Under the pieces are notes generated by a model that was given only the letters and a program-made list of their open reading frames with translations, did not search any database and was not told where the DNA came from. The position numbers were made by a program, and so were the translations under genes. From Amycolatopsis roodepoortensis (GTDB lineage Bacteria; Actinomycetota; Actinomycetes; Mycobacteriales; Pseudonocardiaceae), in NCBI RefSeq assembly GCF_014873915.1, contig NZ_JADBEJ010000004.1, positions 1,426,001 through 1,490,000 on the forward strand: a stretch of 64,000 bases of DNA, given 5' to 3'. This document shows positions 55,610 to 64,000 of the stretch, in pieces (the first letter of the stretch is position 1; the number at the start of each line of letters is the position of its first letter).

Positions 55610-56404
55610 TCAGCCTTCGCCGAACGGGTCGCCGGTGCGCCCGACCAGATCGGCGATCGAGTCGATGATCTTGGTCGGCCGGTAGGGGTAGTGCTCGGCG
55701 CTTTCCCGCGTGGAGATGCCGGTGAGCACCAGGATCGTCTGCAAACCGGCCTCGATTCCCGAGTGGACGTCGGTGTCCATCCGGTCGCCGATCATCAGCG
55801 TCGACTCCGAATGCGCGCCGAGCCGCCGCAGCGCGGACCGCATCATCAGCGGGTTCGGCTTGCCGACGTAGTACGGCGAGCGGCCGGTCGCCTTCTCGAT
55901 CAGCGCCGCGACCGAACCGGTGGCGGGCATCGAGCCCTCCATGCTCGGGCCCGTGGCGTCCGGGTTGGTGGCGATGAACTTGGCGCCGCCCTCGATGAGC
56001 CTGATCGCGCGGGTTATCGCGCTGAAGCTGTACGTGCGGGTCTCGCCGAGGACCACGTAGTCCGGGTCGCGTTCGGTCAGCACGTAGCCGACTTCGTGCA
56101 GCGCCGTGGTGAGCCCGGCCTCGCCGATCACGAACGCCGAGCCGTTCGGCCGCTGTGACGCGAGGAACTTCGCGGTCGCCAGCGCGGAGGTCCAGATGGC
56201 CTCCTCGGGGATGTCGAGACCGGTCCGCTCGAGCCTCGCCCGCAGGTCACGCGGGGTGTAGATCGAGTTGTTGGTCAGCACCAGGAAGCCGATGTCGTTG
56301 GCGCGCAGCTCCTTGAGGAACTCGTCCGCGCCGGGTACGAGGTGCTCCTCCTGGACCAGCACGCCATCCATGTCGCTGAGGTATGTCCAACGGCGCTCGT
56401 TCAT
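55610..56404 (-). CDS. HAD-IIA family sugar phosphatase (NagD-like)
   Basis: A 264-aa HAD hydrolase of subfamily IIA: motif [10 protein letters not shown] (D11, D13), motif [10 protein letters not shown], motif III KPNP and motif [20 protein letters not shown] large C2 cap lies between motifs II and III. Family members dephosphorylate nucleotides or sugar phosphates such as glycerol phosphate. ATG at 56404 follows GGGTGGGCGG. It is the gene after modC with a 10-nt gap but belongs to an unrelated function. Confidence 0.9.
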   Translation of the reverse strand: MNERRWTYLSDMDGVLVQEEHLVPGADEFLKELRANDIGFLVLTNNSIYTPRDLRARLERTGLDIPEEAIWTSALATAKFLASQRPNGSAFVIGEAGLTTALHEVGYVLTERDPDYVVLGETRTYSFSAITRAIRLIEGGAKFIATNPDATGPSMEGSMPATGSVAALIEKATGRSPYYVGKPNPLMMRSALRRLGAHSESTLMIGDRMDTDVHSGIEAGLQTILVLTGISTRESAEHYPYRPTKIIDSIADLVGRTGDPFGEG

Positions 56405-56414
56405 ACCGCCCACC

Positions 56415-57479
56415 CTAATGATCCGAGACGGCGTGAACAGCCACGGACGCCGCCTTGACCGAAAGATCGACCGGTGTGCCGGGTTCGAGCGCCAGTTCGG
56501 CGACCGCGGCCGGGGTCAGGTCGGCGGCGAGGCCGGCCGCCCAGTCGTCGCCGCGGGCCCGGACGCGGATCACCGGTCCGTGTGGTTCGAGCGCGTCGAC
56601 GATTCCCTCGACGGTGTTGCGCGGGCTGCCCCGGCGCTCTCCGTCCCGCAGATACACCGCGACGGCGCTCGGCGCGAAGACGGCGACGGCCGCTTCACCC
56701 TCGACGACGTCCTCGGCCGGAATTCCCGCTAACTGCCCGCCTGACGTGCGCAAACCACCCTCGGCGGCGATACCGGCCACCAGGTTCAGCCCGGCGATCC
56801 GCGCGGTGAACGCCGTGCGCGGGGCGGAGAGGACCTTGCGGGTCTCGCCCCGTTCGACGATCCGGCCGCCGTCGAGGACGGCGACGTGATCGGCCAGCGC
56901 CAGTGCGTCGAGCGGGTCGTGGGTGACCAGCACGGTCGGCGGCCCGGACCGCAGGACCCGCCGGAGCAGCCCCCGGATGGCGGGCGCCGCGTCGACGTCC
57001 AGCGCGGCGAAGGGCTCGTCGAGCAGCAGGAGCCCCGGCTCGGCGGCCAGCGCCCGCGCGATCGCGACGCGCTGTGCCTGCCCGCCGGAGAGCTGCGCGG
57101 GCCGCCGTCCCGCCAGTTCGAGGGCGTCCACTTCGGTCAGCCACTCCCGCGCGCGCTTCTTCGCCTCGGCACGACCGGCGCCGGTCGAGCGCGGAGCGAA
57201 GGCGACGTTGTCCAAAGCGGACAGATGCGGGAAGAGCAGCGCGTCCTGGGAGAGCAGGCCGATACCGCGCGCGTGCGGCGGCAGGCCGGCCAGGTCGCGG
57301 CCGTCGAGGGTGATCCGTGCCCGGCTGGGCCGGAGCAGACCGGCGAGACAGCCGAGCACACTGGACTTTCCCGACCCGTTCGGGCCGAGCAGCGCGAGCA
57401 CACCGCCGTCGGGGACCTCGAAGCCGACGTCCAAGGTGAACTCGCCGCGCCGGAGGGCGAGCTCGGCCGAAAGAGTCAC
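56415..57479 (-). CDS. modC: Molybdate ABC transporter ATP-binding protein
   Basis: A 354-aa ABC ATPase: Walker [10 protein letters not shown], signature LSGGQAQRV, Walker [12 protein letters not shown], switch [16 protein letters not shown]. The C-terminal ~70 residues ([20 protein letters not shown] ... [12 protein letters not shown]) are a TOBE/mop domain that binds oxyanion, as in ModC. The GTG at 57479 overlaps the modB stop (GTGA). It energises molybdate import. Confidence 0.92.
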   Translation of the reverse strand: MTLSAELALRRGEFTLDVGFEVPDGGVLALLGPNGSGKSSVLGCLAGLLRPSRARITLDGRDLAGLPPHARGIGLLSQDALLFPHLSALDNVAFAPRSTGAGRAEAKKRAREWLTEVDALELAGRRPAQLSGGQAQRVAIARALAAEPGLLLLDEPFAALDVDAAPAIRGLLRRVLRSGPPTVLVTHDPLDALALADHVAVLDGGRIVERGETRKVLSAPRTAFTARIAGLNLVAGIAAEGGLRTSGGQLAGIPAEDVVEGEAAVAVFAPSAVAVYLRDGERRGSPRNTVEGIVDALEPHGPVIRVRARGDDWAAGLAADLTPAAVAELALEPGTPVDLSVKAASVAVHAVSDH

Positions 57480-58252
57480 GACCGGACTCCTTCGAGCGCG
57501 CGCGGCCGGGCGAGCGCGATGACCGCGACGGCGACCAGGATGAGCAGCAACGCGAGCGCCACCGCGCTGTCGACGTCGACCTCGGCCTGGGTGTAGACCT
57601 CCAGCGGCAGGGTCCTGGTCACCCCTTCGAGGCTTCCGGCGAAGGTGATCGTCGCGCCGAACTCGCCCAGCGCCCGCGCGAAGCTCAGCACGATGCCCGA
57701 TCCGAGCGCGGGCAGCAGCAGCGGCAGCGTGACCCGGCGGAAGACCGTCCACGGCCTGGCGCCCAGCGTCGCGGCGACCCGTTCGTACCGGTCACCGGCG
57801 CCCCGGAGGGCCCCTTCGAGGCTGACCACCAGGAACGGCATCGCGACGAACGTCTGCGCGATGACCACGGCCGCCGTGGTGAACGGCACCTGCTCGCCGG
57901 TCAGGGTGGTCACCAGGATGCCGAGGAAACCCTTGCGGCCCAACAGGTACAGCAACGCCAGACCGCCGACCACCGGTGGCAGGACGAGCGGCAGCAGCAC
58001 CACCGCGCGCAGCACCCGGACCCCGCGCGCCCTCGACCGCGCGAGCACCACGGCGAGCGGGACACCGAGCAGCACACAGGCCACAGTGGACAGTCCGGCG
58101 GTGAGCAAGGAGAGCTTGAGCGCGTTCAGCGACGACGTCGAGGTGATGAGGCTGGGGAAGCGCGTCAGGTCCGATCGCACCAGCAGACCGACGACCGGCA
58201 GCACCACCAGCGCCAGCGCGCAGATCGCCGGCGGCCACAGCACCCACGGCAC
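57476..58252 (-). CDS. modB: Molybdate ABC transporter permease
   Basis: A 258-aa membrane permease with about six helices and the importer EAA-type loop ([20 protein letters not shown], then [14 protein letters not shown]), typical of ModB. The GTG at 58252, with GGGAG upstream, is preferred: any earlier in-frame start would run through the palindrome at 58261-58326. It is followed by modC with a 4-nt overlap. Confidence 0.9.
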   Translation of the reverse strand: MPWVLWPPAICALALVVLPVVGLLVRSDLTRFPSLITSTSSLNALKLSLLTAGLSTVACVLLGVPLAVVLARSRARGVRVLRAVVLLPLVLPPVVGGLALLYLLGRKGFLGILVTTLTGEQVPFTTAAVVIAQTFVAMPFLVVSLEGALRGAGDRYERVAATLGARPWTVFRRVTLPLLLPALGSGIVLSFARALGEFGATITFAGSLEGVTRTLPLEVYTQAEVDVDSAVALALLLILVAVAVIALARPRALEGVRS

Positions 58253-58260
58253 CCCGGCTC

Positions 58261-58326
58261 CCGCGTTTCGTCCTCTGGATGCGGTACTTGCGCGTGCATC
58301 TACCGCATCCAGAGGACGAAACGCGG
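58261..58326. repeat. 66-bp palindrome between modA and modB
   Basis: Perfect 26-bp arms (58261-58286 and 58301-58326), starting CCGCGTTTCGTCCTCTGGAT, enclose a 14-nt loop. It begins 2 nt after the modA stop and ends 8 nt before the modB start in the direction of transcription. Same family as 13881-13933. Within an operon it could cause partial termination or protect the modA message from 3' decay. Confidence 0.92.
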
Positions 58327-58328
58327 GG

Positions 58329-59081
58329 TCAGGGCGTGCCAAAGCCGGCCTTCGCGAGTTCGGCCTTGCCCTCCGGGCCGAGGACGAAGTCCCTGAACAG
58401 CCCGGCGAGCTGAGCCTGCGGGGCGTCCTTCAGCACCGCGATCGGGTAGTCGTTGAGCGCGCCCGCGGCCTCCGGGAAGTCCACCTTGTCCACCTTCGTG
58501 GCCGCCGATGCCGCGTCGGTGACGTAGACGAGCCCGGCATCGGCGTCGCCCGACTGCACCTTCGCGAGCACCGACTTGACGTCCTGCTCCTCGCTCGCCG
58601 GCTTGAGCGTGACCCCGGACGACTGCTGGACCTTCTTCGCCGCCGACCCGCACGGCACCTGCGGCGCGCAGACGACGACGGTCAGCCCGTCCTTCGCGAG
58701 ATCGGCCAGCCCCTTGATGCCCTTGGGGTTGCCCTTGCCGACCGCGATGGCGAGCCGGTTGGTGGCGAAGACCGACGGCTGCCCGTCGATCAGCTCCGCC
58801 TTGGCGGCCTTGTCCATATTGGCCTTGTCGGCGGAAGCGAAGACGTCCGCTTTCGCGCCCTGGGTCAGCTTCTGGACCAGCGCCGAGGAGCCCTCGAAGC
58901 TGAACTTCACGGACACCCCGGAGTTCTGCGCCTCGAACCGCTCGCCCAGCGCCCCGAACGACTCGGTCAGCGACGCGGCCGCGAACACGGTGAGCGTCTT
59001 GCCCTCCGCGGCCGGCTCCCCGGATCCGCAGGCCGTCGCGGCCAGCGCCAGTGCGGCCAGGACGGGCGCGAGCTTCCTCAT
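58329..59081 (-). CDS. modA: Molybdate-binding lipoprotein
   Basis: A 250-aa substrate-binding protein. Signal peptide with lipobox ATAC (Cys18), then the ModA fold: [53 protein letters not shown] and [13 protein letters not shown], which line the oxyanion pocket. It delivers molybdate (or tungstate) to ModBC. The start overlaps the stop of the HTH-TOBE regulator gene by 4 nt. Confidence 0.95.
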   Translation of the reverse strand: MRKLAPVLAALALAATACGSGEPAAEGKTLTVFAAASLTESFGALGERFEAQNSGVSVKFSFEGSSALVQKLTQGAKADVFASADKANMDKAAKAELIDGQPSVFATNRLAIAVGKGNPKGIKGLADLAKDGLTVVVCAPQVPCGSAAKKVQQSSGVTLKPASEEQDVKSVLAKVQSGDADAGLVYVTDAASAATKVDKVDFPEAAGALNDYPIAVLKDAPQAQLAGLFRDFVLGPEGKAELAKAGFGTP

Positions 59082-59482
59082 CGGCTTCCTTCCGGGGTTT
59101 CGATCACGACGGTGGTCGCCTTGACGACGGCGACCGCGAGCACCCCGGGCCGCAGCCCGAGTTCGCGGACGGCCTCGGCGCTCATCAGCGAGACCACGCG
59201 ATGCGGGCCGCACTGCAGCTCGACCTGAGCCATCACCTTGTCCGTGATCACCTCGGTGACGAGCCCGACGAACCGGTTCCGCGCGGAACGGCCGACGCTC
59301 GACGGATCCTCCGGCTGTTCGGCCTGCGCCTTGGCGAACGCGGCGAGCTCGGCGCCGTCGACGACCTTGCGGCCCGCCGAGTCGTCGAACGCGGTCAACT
59401 GGCCGGCACGCACCCAGCGGCGGACGGTGTCGTCACTGACACCGAGCAGACGAGCGGCCTCGGACAACCGGAATTGCGGCAT
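59078..59482 (-). CDS. HTH-TOBE molybdate-responsive protein
   Basis: A 134-aa protein combining an excisionase/MerR-like helix-turn-helix (residues 1-50, FRLSEAARLLGVSDDTVRRW) and a single TOBE/mop domain (about 68-130, NRFVGLVTEVITDKVMAQVE ... LRPGVLAVAVVKATTVVIE). It is a compact analogue of ModE: DNA binding plus molybdate sensing. It is first in the operon with modABC and translationally coupled to modA, so it probably autoregulates molybdate uptake. Confidence 0.88.
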   Translation of the reverse strand: MPQFRLSEAARLLGVSDDTVRRWVRAGQLTAFDDSAGRKVVDGAELAAFAKAQAEQPEDPSSVGRSARNRFVGLVTEVITDKVMAQVELQCGPHRVVSLMSAEAVRELGLRPGVLAVAVVKATTVVIETPEGSR

Positions 59483-59515
59483 GCACGGAAGATTACTTCC
59501 GCAGATGCGGAAAAG

Positions 59516-59980
59516 CTACGCATCACCGGGGAGTTCGTCGCGGAGTCCGTCGAGCACCGCGCTCTGGAATCGCTCCAGCACTTTCCGTTCTTCGGGAGAG
59601 AACTGTTCGAGCACCGTCTTCAGGTTCGTGTACGCGGATTCGAAGAGCGGCGCGTGCCGTTCCATGGCGCCGGGGACGACCTCGATCAGCACCTTCCGGC
59701 GGTCGGCGGTGTCGCGGACGCGGCGGGCGAGACCGGCCTTCTCGAGCCGGTCCATGACGCCGGTCACAGCGCCTGTCGACAGTCCGGTCAGCTCGGCGAT
59801 CCTGCCCGCTGTCAACGGTCCCGGCGCCTGGCCCGCCAGTTCGAGCACCTTGTGATCGGTGGCCGACAGGCCCATCCGCTCGGCGATACGCGCGTGCCGG
59901 AGAACGGTCAGGGTGCTGCTTTCCCTGCCGAGATGGGCGAACCGGGCCAATTCCTCCGCCGGGAGCGGGTATTTCGCCAT
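59516..59980 (-). CDS. MarR-family transcriptional regulator
   Basis: A 154-aa winged-helix protein: LSATDHKVLELAGQAPGPLT, recognition region LSTGAVTGVMDRLEKAG, wing RRVRDTADRRKVLIEV. It lies upstream of the modABC operon in the same direction (33-nt gap) and divergent from moaA across 78 nt, so it could control either. The ligand is unknown. Confidence 0.88.
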   Translation of the reverse strand: MAKYPLPAEELARFAHLGRESSTLTVLRHARIAERMGLSATDHKVLELAGQAPGPLTAGRIAELTGLSTGAVTGVMDRLEKAGLARRVRDTADRRKVLIEVVPGAMERHAPLFESAYTNLKTVLEQFSPEERKVLERFQSAVLDGLRDELPGDA

Positions 59981-60058
59981 CCGGAAACCCTTCAGATTCG
60001 GTGCCCGTGGAATTCTAGACAGTCGGTTTTCGCCGGCTTCGGGGTTAGTCTGGTGTCA

Positions 60059-61123
60059 ATGACAGCAGTCGATCTCGGGTTTCCCCGTGTCCCCGGTACA
60101 CGCGGTCGCCCCAGCGTGCCCAGGCCGGACAACCCCGCTCTGATCGACACCTTCGGCCGCGTGGCGACCGACCTGCGGGTGTCGCTCACCGACAAGTGCA
60201 ATCTGCGCTGCACCTACTGCATGCCCGCCGAAGGGCTCGAGTGGATGCCGAGCGCGGACGTGCTGACCGACGACGAGCTCGTGCTTCTGCTACGGATCGC
60301 CGTCGAACGGCTCGGGATCACCGACATCCGGCTCACCGGCGGCGAACCGCTGCTGCGCCAAGGGCTGGAGAAGATCGTCGAGCGGGTCGCCGCGCTCGAA
60401 CCGCGACCGCGGCTTTCCATGACCACCAACGGGATCGGGCTCGCGAAGCGCGCGAAGTCGCTCGCCGACGCGGGACTGGACCGGATCAACGTCTCACTGG
60501 ACACCGTCGACCGCGCGCTGTTCGAAAAGATCACGCGTCGCGACCGGCTTTCGCATGTGCTCGCCGGCATGGCCGCGGCGCGCGAGGCCGGGCTGGACCC
60601 GGTGAAGGTCAACGCGGTGCTGATGCGCGGGCTGAACGAGGACCAGGCCGTGCCGCTGCTGCGGTTCTGCCTCGCCGAGGGCTACCACCTGCGCTTCATC
60701 GAGCAGATGCCGCTGGACGCGCAGCACGGCTGGAACCGCGCCGACATGATCACCGCCGAGGAGATCCTCGGCATGCTCGGCGAGGAGTTCGCGCTGTCGC
60801 CGTTCCCCGCCGCGCGTGGCGGGGCGCCCGCCGAACGCTGGCTGGTCGACGGCGGGCCGGGTGACGTCGGCGTGATCGCGTCGGTGACCCGTCCCTTCTG
60901 CGGCGCCTGCGAGCGCACCCGGCTGACCGCGGACGGCGCGGTGCGCTCGTGCCTGTTCAGCAACGACGAGACCGACCTGCGCGCCCTCGTGCGCGCGGGC
61001 GCGCGCGAAGAAGAGGTGGCGGACGCCTGGCGGGCGACCATGTGGGGCAAGCTCGCCGGGCACGAGATCAACGAGGCCGGGTTCGCGCAGCCGATCCGGC
61101 CGATGAGCGCGATCGGCGGCTGA
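60059..61123 (+). CDS. moaA: GTP 3',8-cyclase
   Basis: A 354-aa radical-SAM enzyme that performs the first step of molybdenum cofactor synthesis, making 3',8-cyclo-GTP from GTP with MoaC. The SAM cluster cysteines are C47, C51 and C54 (DKCNLRCTYC); the GTP-binding C-terminal cluster uses C281, C284 and C298 (CGACERTRLTADGAVRSC). The C-terminal Gly-Gly needed for catalysis is present (SAIGG). moaD follows immediately (2-nt gap). moaC is not in the window. Confidence 0.96.
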   Translation: MTAVDLGFPRVPGTRGRPSVPRPDNPALIDTFGRVATDLRVSLTDKCNLRCTYCMPAEGLEWMPSADVLTDDELVLLLRIAVERLGITDIRLTGGEPLLRQGLEKIVERVAALEPRPRLSMTTNGIGLAKRAKSLADAGLDRINVSLDTVDRALFEKITRRDRLSHVLAGMAAAREAGLDPVKVNAVLMRGLNEDQAVPLLRFCLAEGYHLRFIEQMPLDAQHGWNRADMITAEEILGMLGEEFALSPFPAARGGAPAERWLVDGGPGDVGVIASVTRPFCGACERTRLTADGAVRSCLFSNDETDLRALVRAGAREEEVADAWRATMWGKLAGHEINEAGFAQPIRPMSAIGG

Positions 61124-61124
61124 C

Positions 61125-61379
61125 ATGGTGACCATCGTGGTGCGGTACTTCGCCTCGGCCCGCGCGGCCACCGGCCTCGACGAGGAGAAGGTGACCCTGC
61201 CGGACGGCGCCCGCGTCGCCGACGCCGTCGCCCGCCTGCGCGAACTCCACCCGGAGAAGCTGGCGAAGCTGCTCGACGCGGTCTCGTACCTGCTGGACGG
61301 CGTGGCGGTGCGGGATCTCACGCGGCCGCTGACCGAGGGCGCCGAACTGGACGTCCTGCCCCCGTTCGCCGGCGGCTGA
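61125..61379 (+). CDS. moaD: Molybdopterin synthase small subunit
   Basis: An 84-aa ubiquitin-like sulfur carrier with the conserved C-terminal Gly-Gly (PPFAGG) that is thiocarboxylated and donates sulfur to cyclic pyranopterin in the MoaD-MoaE complex. LPDGARVADAVARLRELHP is the typical helix region. It is encoded directly after moaA, and moaE lies 2.3 kb away on the other strand. Confidence 0.93.
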   Translation: MVTIVVRYFASARAATGLDEEKVTLPDGARVADAVARLRELHPEKLAKLLDAVSYLLDGVAVRDLTRPLTEGAELDVLPPFAGG

Positions 61380-61401
61380 CCTGCCGTCTCCCCGCCAGGG
61401 C

Positions 61402-61458
61402 GTGTCGCGAAAGCCACTTTCGGGACACCTGACGTCTCGAAAGTGGCTTTCGCGACAC
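61402..61458. repeat. 57-bp palindrome, GCGAAAGCCAC family, 7-nt loop
   Basis: Arms of 25 bp (61402-61426, 61434-61458; one mismatch), one arm beginning GTGTCGCGAAAGCCACTTTC, flank the loop ACCTGAC. It follows moaD by 22 nt. Same family as 19636-19684 and 19852-19904. Confidence 0.9.
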
Positions 61459-61500
61459 ACTGGCCGCCCGCCGACCGCGCTGACCTGCGCGAACGGCGAA

Positions 61501-61524
61501 AGTGGTAGCAAAGGTCCCTTGCTC
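61501..61524. repeat. 24-bp element, exact inverted match to 48497-48520
   Basis: AGTGGTAGCAAAGGTCCCTT plus GCTC; all 24 positions match the complement of 48497-48520. It lies between the moaD-side palindrome and the phosphodiesterase gene, about 50 nt upstream of the latter's start. Confidence 0.75.
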
Positions 61525-61573
61525 GCCCACTCGAGTTCACCGTCCGGTCGCCGAAGCAGCCGAGGATGCGCCA

Positions 61574-62425
61574 GTGATCACTCCCCGCCGTATCCTCGCC
61601 GCACTGCTCGCCGCGGTCGCCGCCACGAGCCTCGCGACCGCTCCGGCGTCCGCCCACGAACGCGGCGTCCGGCCGCTGCCGCAGGCGCACAGCCACAACG
61701 ACTACGAGCACACGCGTCCGCTGCATGACGCGCTCGACCAGGGCTTCACCAGCGTCGAGGCCGACATCTTCCTGGTGGACGGGCAGCTCCTGGTCGCCCA
61801 CGACCTCGCGGACACCCGCCCGGACCGCACCCTCGAGTCGCTCTACCTGGAGCCGCTGCGCCGTCGTGTCCTGGCCAACCACGGGGTCGGCGTCTACCGG
61901 CAGCGATCGGAGTTCCAGCTGCTGATCGACGTCAAGGGGGACGCGAACAGCACCTACGCGGCTCTCGAGAAGCGTCTGTACGACCCGCGCTACTCATTCC
62001 TTTTCTCTCTGTACGCGTACGGACACGTCAAGAAGCGGGCCGTCACCGCGGTGATCTCCGGCGGGCGCCCCAAGGACGTGATGCTCGGGCAGAAGTTCCG
62101 GCTCGCCTTCTACGACGGCCGGATCAGGGACCAGAACGACCTCGGCATCGGCTCGGACCCCCGGGTCACCCCGCTGGTTTCGGACTCCTGGAGCGGCCTT
62201 TTCACCTGGACCGGTGAGGGCCCCTTCCCCGCCGAGGAGCGGGCGAAACTGCACGATCTGGTCAAGCGGGCCCACGCGGCCGGTCAGCGTGTGCGCTTCT
62301 GGGCCACGCCGGACACCGCCGGGCCAGGACGTGACGCGTTGTGGAAAGAGCTGGTCACCGCCGGGGTCGACCACCTGAATACGGATGACCTGCCAGGACT
62401 GGCGAACTTCTTGAGGTCTCGCTAA
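61574..62425 (+). CDS. Secreted PI-PLC/glycerophosphodiester phosphodiesterase-like protein
   Basis: A 283-aa exported protein. Signal peptide (1-27, cleavage near ASA). The mature part opens QAHSHNDYEHTRPLHDALDQ and continues SVEADIFLVDGQLLVAHDLA, the TIM-barrel metal-binding pattern of the phosphodiesterase superfamily (HxN, ExD, H). Secreted members in actinobacteria act on phospholipid head groups; substrate unknown. The GTG at 61574 is preceded by GAGGA. It lies between moaD and rpfA, where M. tuberculosis has none, so it looks like an insertion in the conserved block. Confidence 0.8.
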   Translation: MITPRRILAALLAAVAATSLATAPASAHERGVRPLPQAHSHNDYEHTRPLHDALDQGFTSVEADIFLVDGQLLVAHDLADTRPDRTLESLYLEPLRRRVLANHGVGVYRQRSEFQLLIDVKGDANSTYAALEKRLYDPRYSFLFSLYAYGHVKKRAVTAVISGGRPKDVMLGQKFRLAFYDGRIRDQNDLGIGSDPRVTPLVSDSWSGLFTWTGEGPFPAEERAKLHDLVKRAHAAGQRVRFWATPDTAGPGRDALWKELVTAGVDHLNTDDLPGLANFLRSR

Positions 62426-62591
62426 AGTGCGCGGCCCATTCGCGCGCGAAGGCGCACGAATGGGCCAGTCACTCCTTAATCCACGTGATGCAAGCCTCAC
62501 GATCCGTGAATTATCTCGGTCAGGAAACGGCCAGATAACGGCCCGCTGACCTGCATAAACAGCCGAATCGTTATGGGTTGCGTGCTGTTAC

Positions 62592-62607
62592 TGTGATGTA
62601 GGTCACA
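62592..62607 (+). promoter_or_regulatory. CRP/FNR-type site upstream of rpfA
   Basis: TGTGA-TGTAGG-TCACA is a perfect CRP-type palindrome with 6-nt spacing, 290 nt before the rpfA start. In M. tuberculosis the CRP homologue Rv3676 is known to control rpfA, so conservation of the regulation is likely. Confidence 0.7.
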
Positions 62608-62689
62608 GCTCGAATAATTTCCGATCAGGCCGTTCGTTACGTACCGTCGCTTTTCGGTTGGCCCCGACCGACCACGCAACACCGGGAAC

Positions 62690-63517
<828 letters not shown>

Positions 63518-63579
63518 GCTCTTGAGCACCGGTAAGTCGTGATGCCCGCGGGATTCCCCGCGCGGCCACGTCACGACTG

Positions 63580-63621
63580 ACAAGGCCCCACCGCGCCATT
63601 CCCCCGGCGGTGGGGCTTTGT
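63580..63621 (+). terminator. Hairpin terminator after rpfA
   Basis: ACAAGGCCCCACCGC (63580-63594) pairs with GCGGTGGGGCTTTGT (63607-63621) with one G-T wobble and a 12-nt loop. It ends 63 nt after the rpfA... stop region begins and before the GAAGGGGACTT element. Strong stem, weak T content. Confidence 0.75.
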
Positions 63622-63630
63622 CGTGCCCGG

Positions 63631-63670
63631 GGCGCTTCCCTCGCATCGCATGCGGGGAAAGTCCCCCTTC
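63631..63670. repeat. Imperfect palindrome, GAAGGGGACTT family
   Basis: Read on the minus strand it runs GAAGGGGGACTTTCCCCGCA then TGCGATGCGAGGGAAGCGCC; the two halves partly pair. It resembles 19784-19824. It lies between the rpfA terminator and the 3' end of the convergent moaE. Confidence 0.55.
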
Positions 63671-63676
63671 AGCCCC

Positions 63677-64000
63677 CTACGGCGAGTTGACCCATTCGTC
63701 GCTGCCGTCGCTGAAGTGCTGGTGCTTCCACACCGGCAGCCGCGCCTTGACCTCGTCGACCAGCTCCGAGCAGGCGGCGAACGCCTGCCCCCGATGCTCG
63801 GCCGCCACGGCGCACGCCAGCGCGACGTCGCCGATGGCCAGCGCGCCCAGCCGGTGGCTCACGGCGACCGCCCGCACGCCCTCCCACTTGCCCGAGAGAT
63901 CCGCGACGACCTCCGCGAGCACGTCGGCGGCGCTCGGGTGTCCTTCGTAGGCGAGCCGGTCCACCGACCGGCCGCCGTCGTGGTCCCGCACGACCCCGCC
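63677..64000 (-). CDS. moaE: Molybdopterin synthase large subunit (5' end outside window)
   Basis: The visible 108 residues lack the N-terminus, which lies beyond the right edge: the frame stays open through [20 protein letters not shown], the conserved early part of MoaE. Later segments [20 protein letters not shown] and [17 protein letters not shown] include the catalytic Lys (VWKHQ). MoaE joins MoaD to convert cyclic pyranopterin to molybdopterin. It converges on rpfA, the same arrangement as M. tuberculosis rpfA/moaE2. Confidence 0.93.
   Translation of the reverse strand, partial: GGVVRDHDGGRSVDRLAYEGHPSAADVLAEVVADLSGKWEGVRAVAVSHRLGALAIGDVALACAVAAEHRGQAFAACSELVDEVKARLPVWKHQHFSDGSDEWVNSP

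Noticed and set aside
58253..58342. A longer modB beginning at TTG 58342 within the modA end
   Set aside because: The extension would be encoded almost wholly by the palindrome and has no homology to ModB; a GTG with GGGAG upstream exists at 58252.

Overview
The window looks like chromosomal DNA from a high-GC actinobacterium of the order Pseudonocardiales, most likely Amycolatopsis or a close relative (inference). The evidence is the very high GC content, frequent GTG starts, many 4-nt start/stop overlaps, actinobacteria-restricted families (SepH, DUF3027, DUF2530, Rpf, CspB-type cold-shock protein), and a gene set that parallels the Mycobacterium tuberculosis Rv0864-Rv0884c neighbourhood (moaE, rpfA, moaD, moaA, cspB, DUF2771-like lipoprotein, MFS, DUF3027, DUF2530, marR, trmH, DUF2537-like, sepH, serC). 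No tRNA, rRNA, CRISPR array, transposase or integrase was seen.

Layout. 1-4.0 kb: an EphD-like hydrolase/SDR fusion (cut by the left edge), an MFS exporter and a divergent TetR. 4.0-5.7 kb: an AbiE-type toxin-antitoxin pair. 5.8-9.2 kb: a tightly overlapping ABC-2 exporter plus LuxR-type two-component operon. 9.2-12.7 kb: a serine hydrolase, two small proteins and serC. 12.6-21.8 kb: a GT87 membrane glycosyltransferase, a MacB-like efflux operon with a duplicated-domain lipoprotein, a GH29 alpha-L-fucosidase and an OmpR-type two-component system. 22-29 kb: sepH, a type VII secretion-like locus and trmH. 29-36 kb: a GCS2-family ligase, heme oxygenase with an iron box, sodA and nat. 36-49 kb: the mycobacterial-like block (MFS, marR, purine permease, DUF2530, sacsin-like ATPase, DUF3027, glutaminyl cyclase, MFS, lipoprotein, cold-shock protein). 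50-56 kb: TetR with an R2-like ligand-binding oxidase, acyl-CoA ligase, PhzF, YccF, phosphatases. 56.4-64 kb: molybdate uptake (modABC plus an HTH-TOBE sensor), molybdenum cofactor genes (moaA, moaD, moaE) and rpfA with a long regulatory leader.

Working together: molybdate import and sensing sit beside Moco synthesis genes. sodA, heme oxygenase and R2lox form a redox/iron theme, with iron boxes and MerR-type promoters visible. rpfA carries both a CRP-like site and a leader resembling the c-di-AMP (ydaO) riboswitch.

The most unusual feature is non-coding. Almost every longer intergenic gap, usually at a gene 3' end, holds a long near-perfect palindrome. At least five arm families are present. 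Two families with unrelated arms share an exact 7-nt loop with a related sequence. One copy supplies the C-terminal tail of a protein, one sits between modA and modB, and three overlap each other at 36.2 kb.
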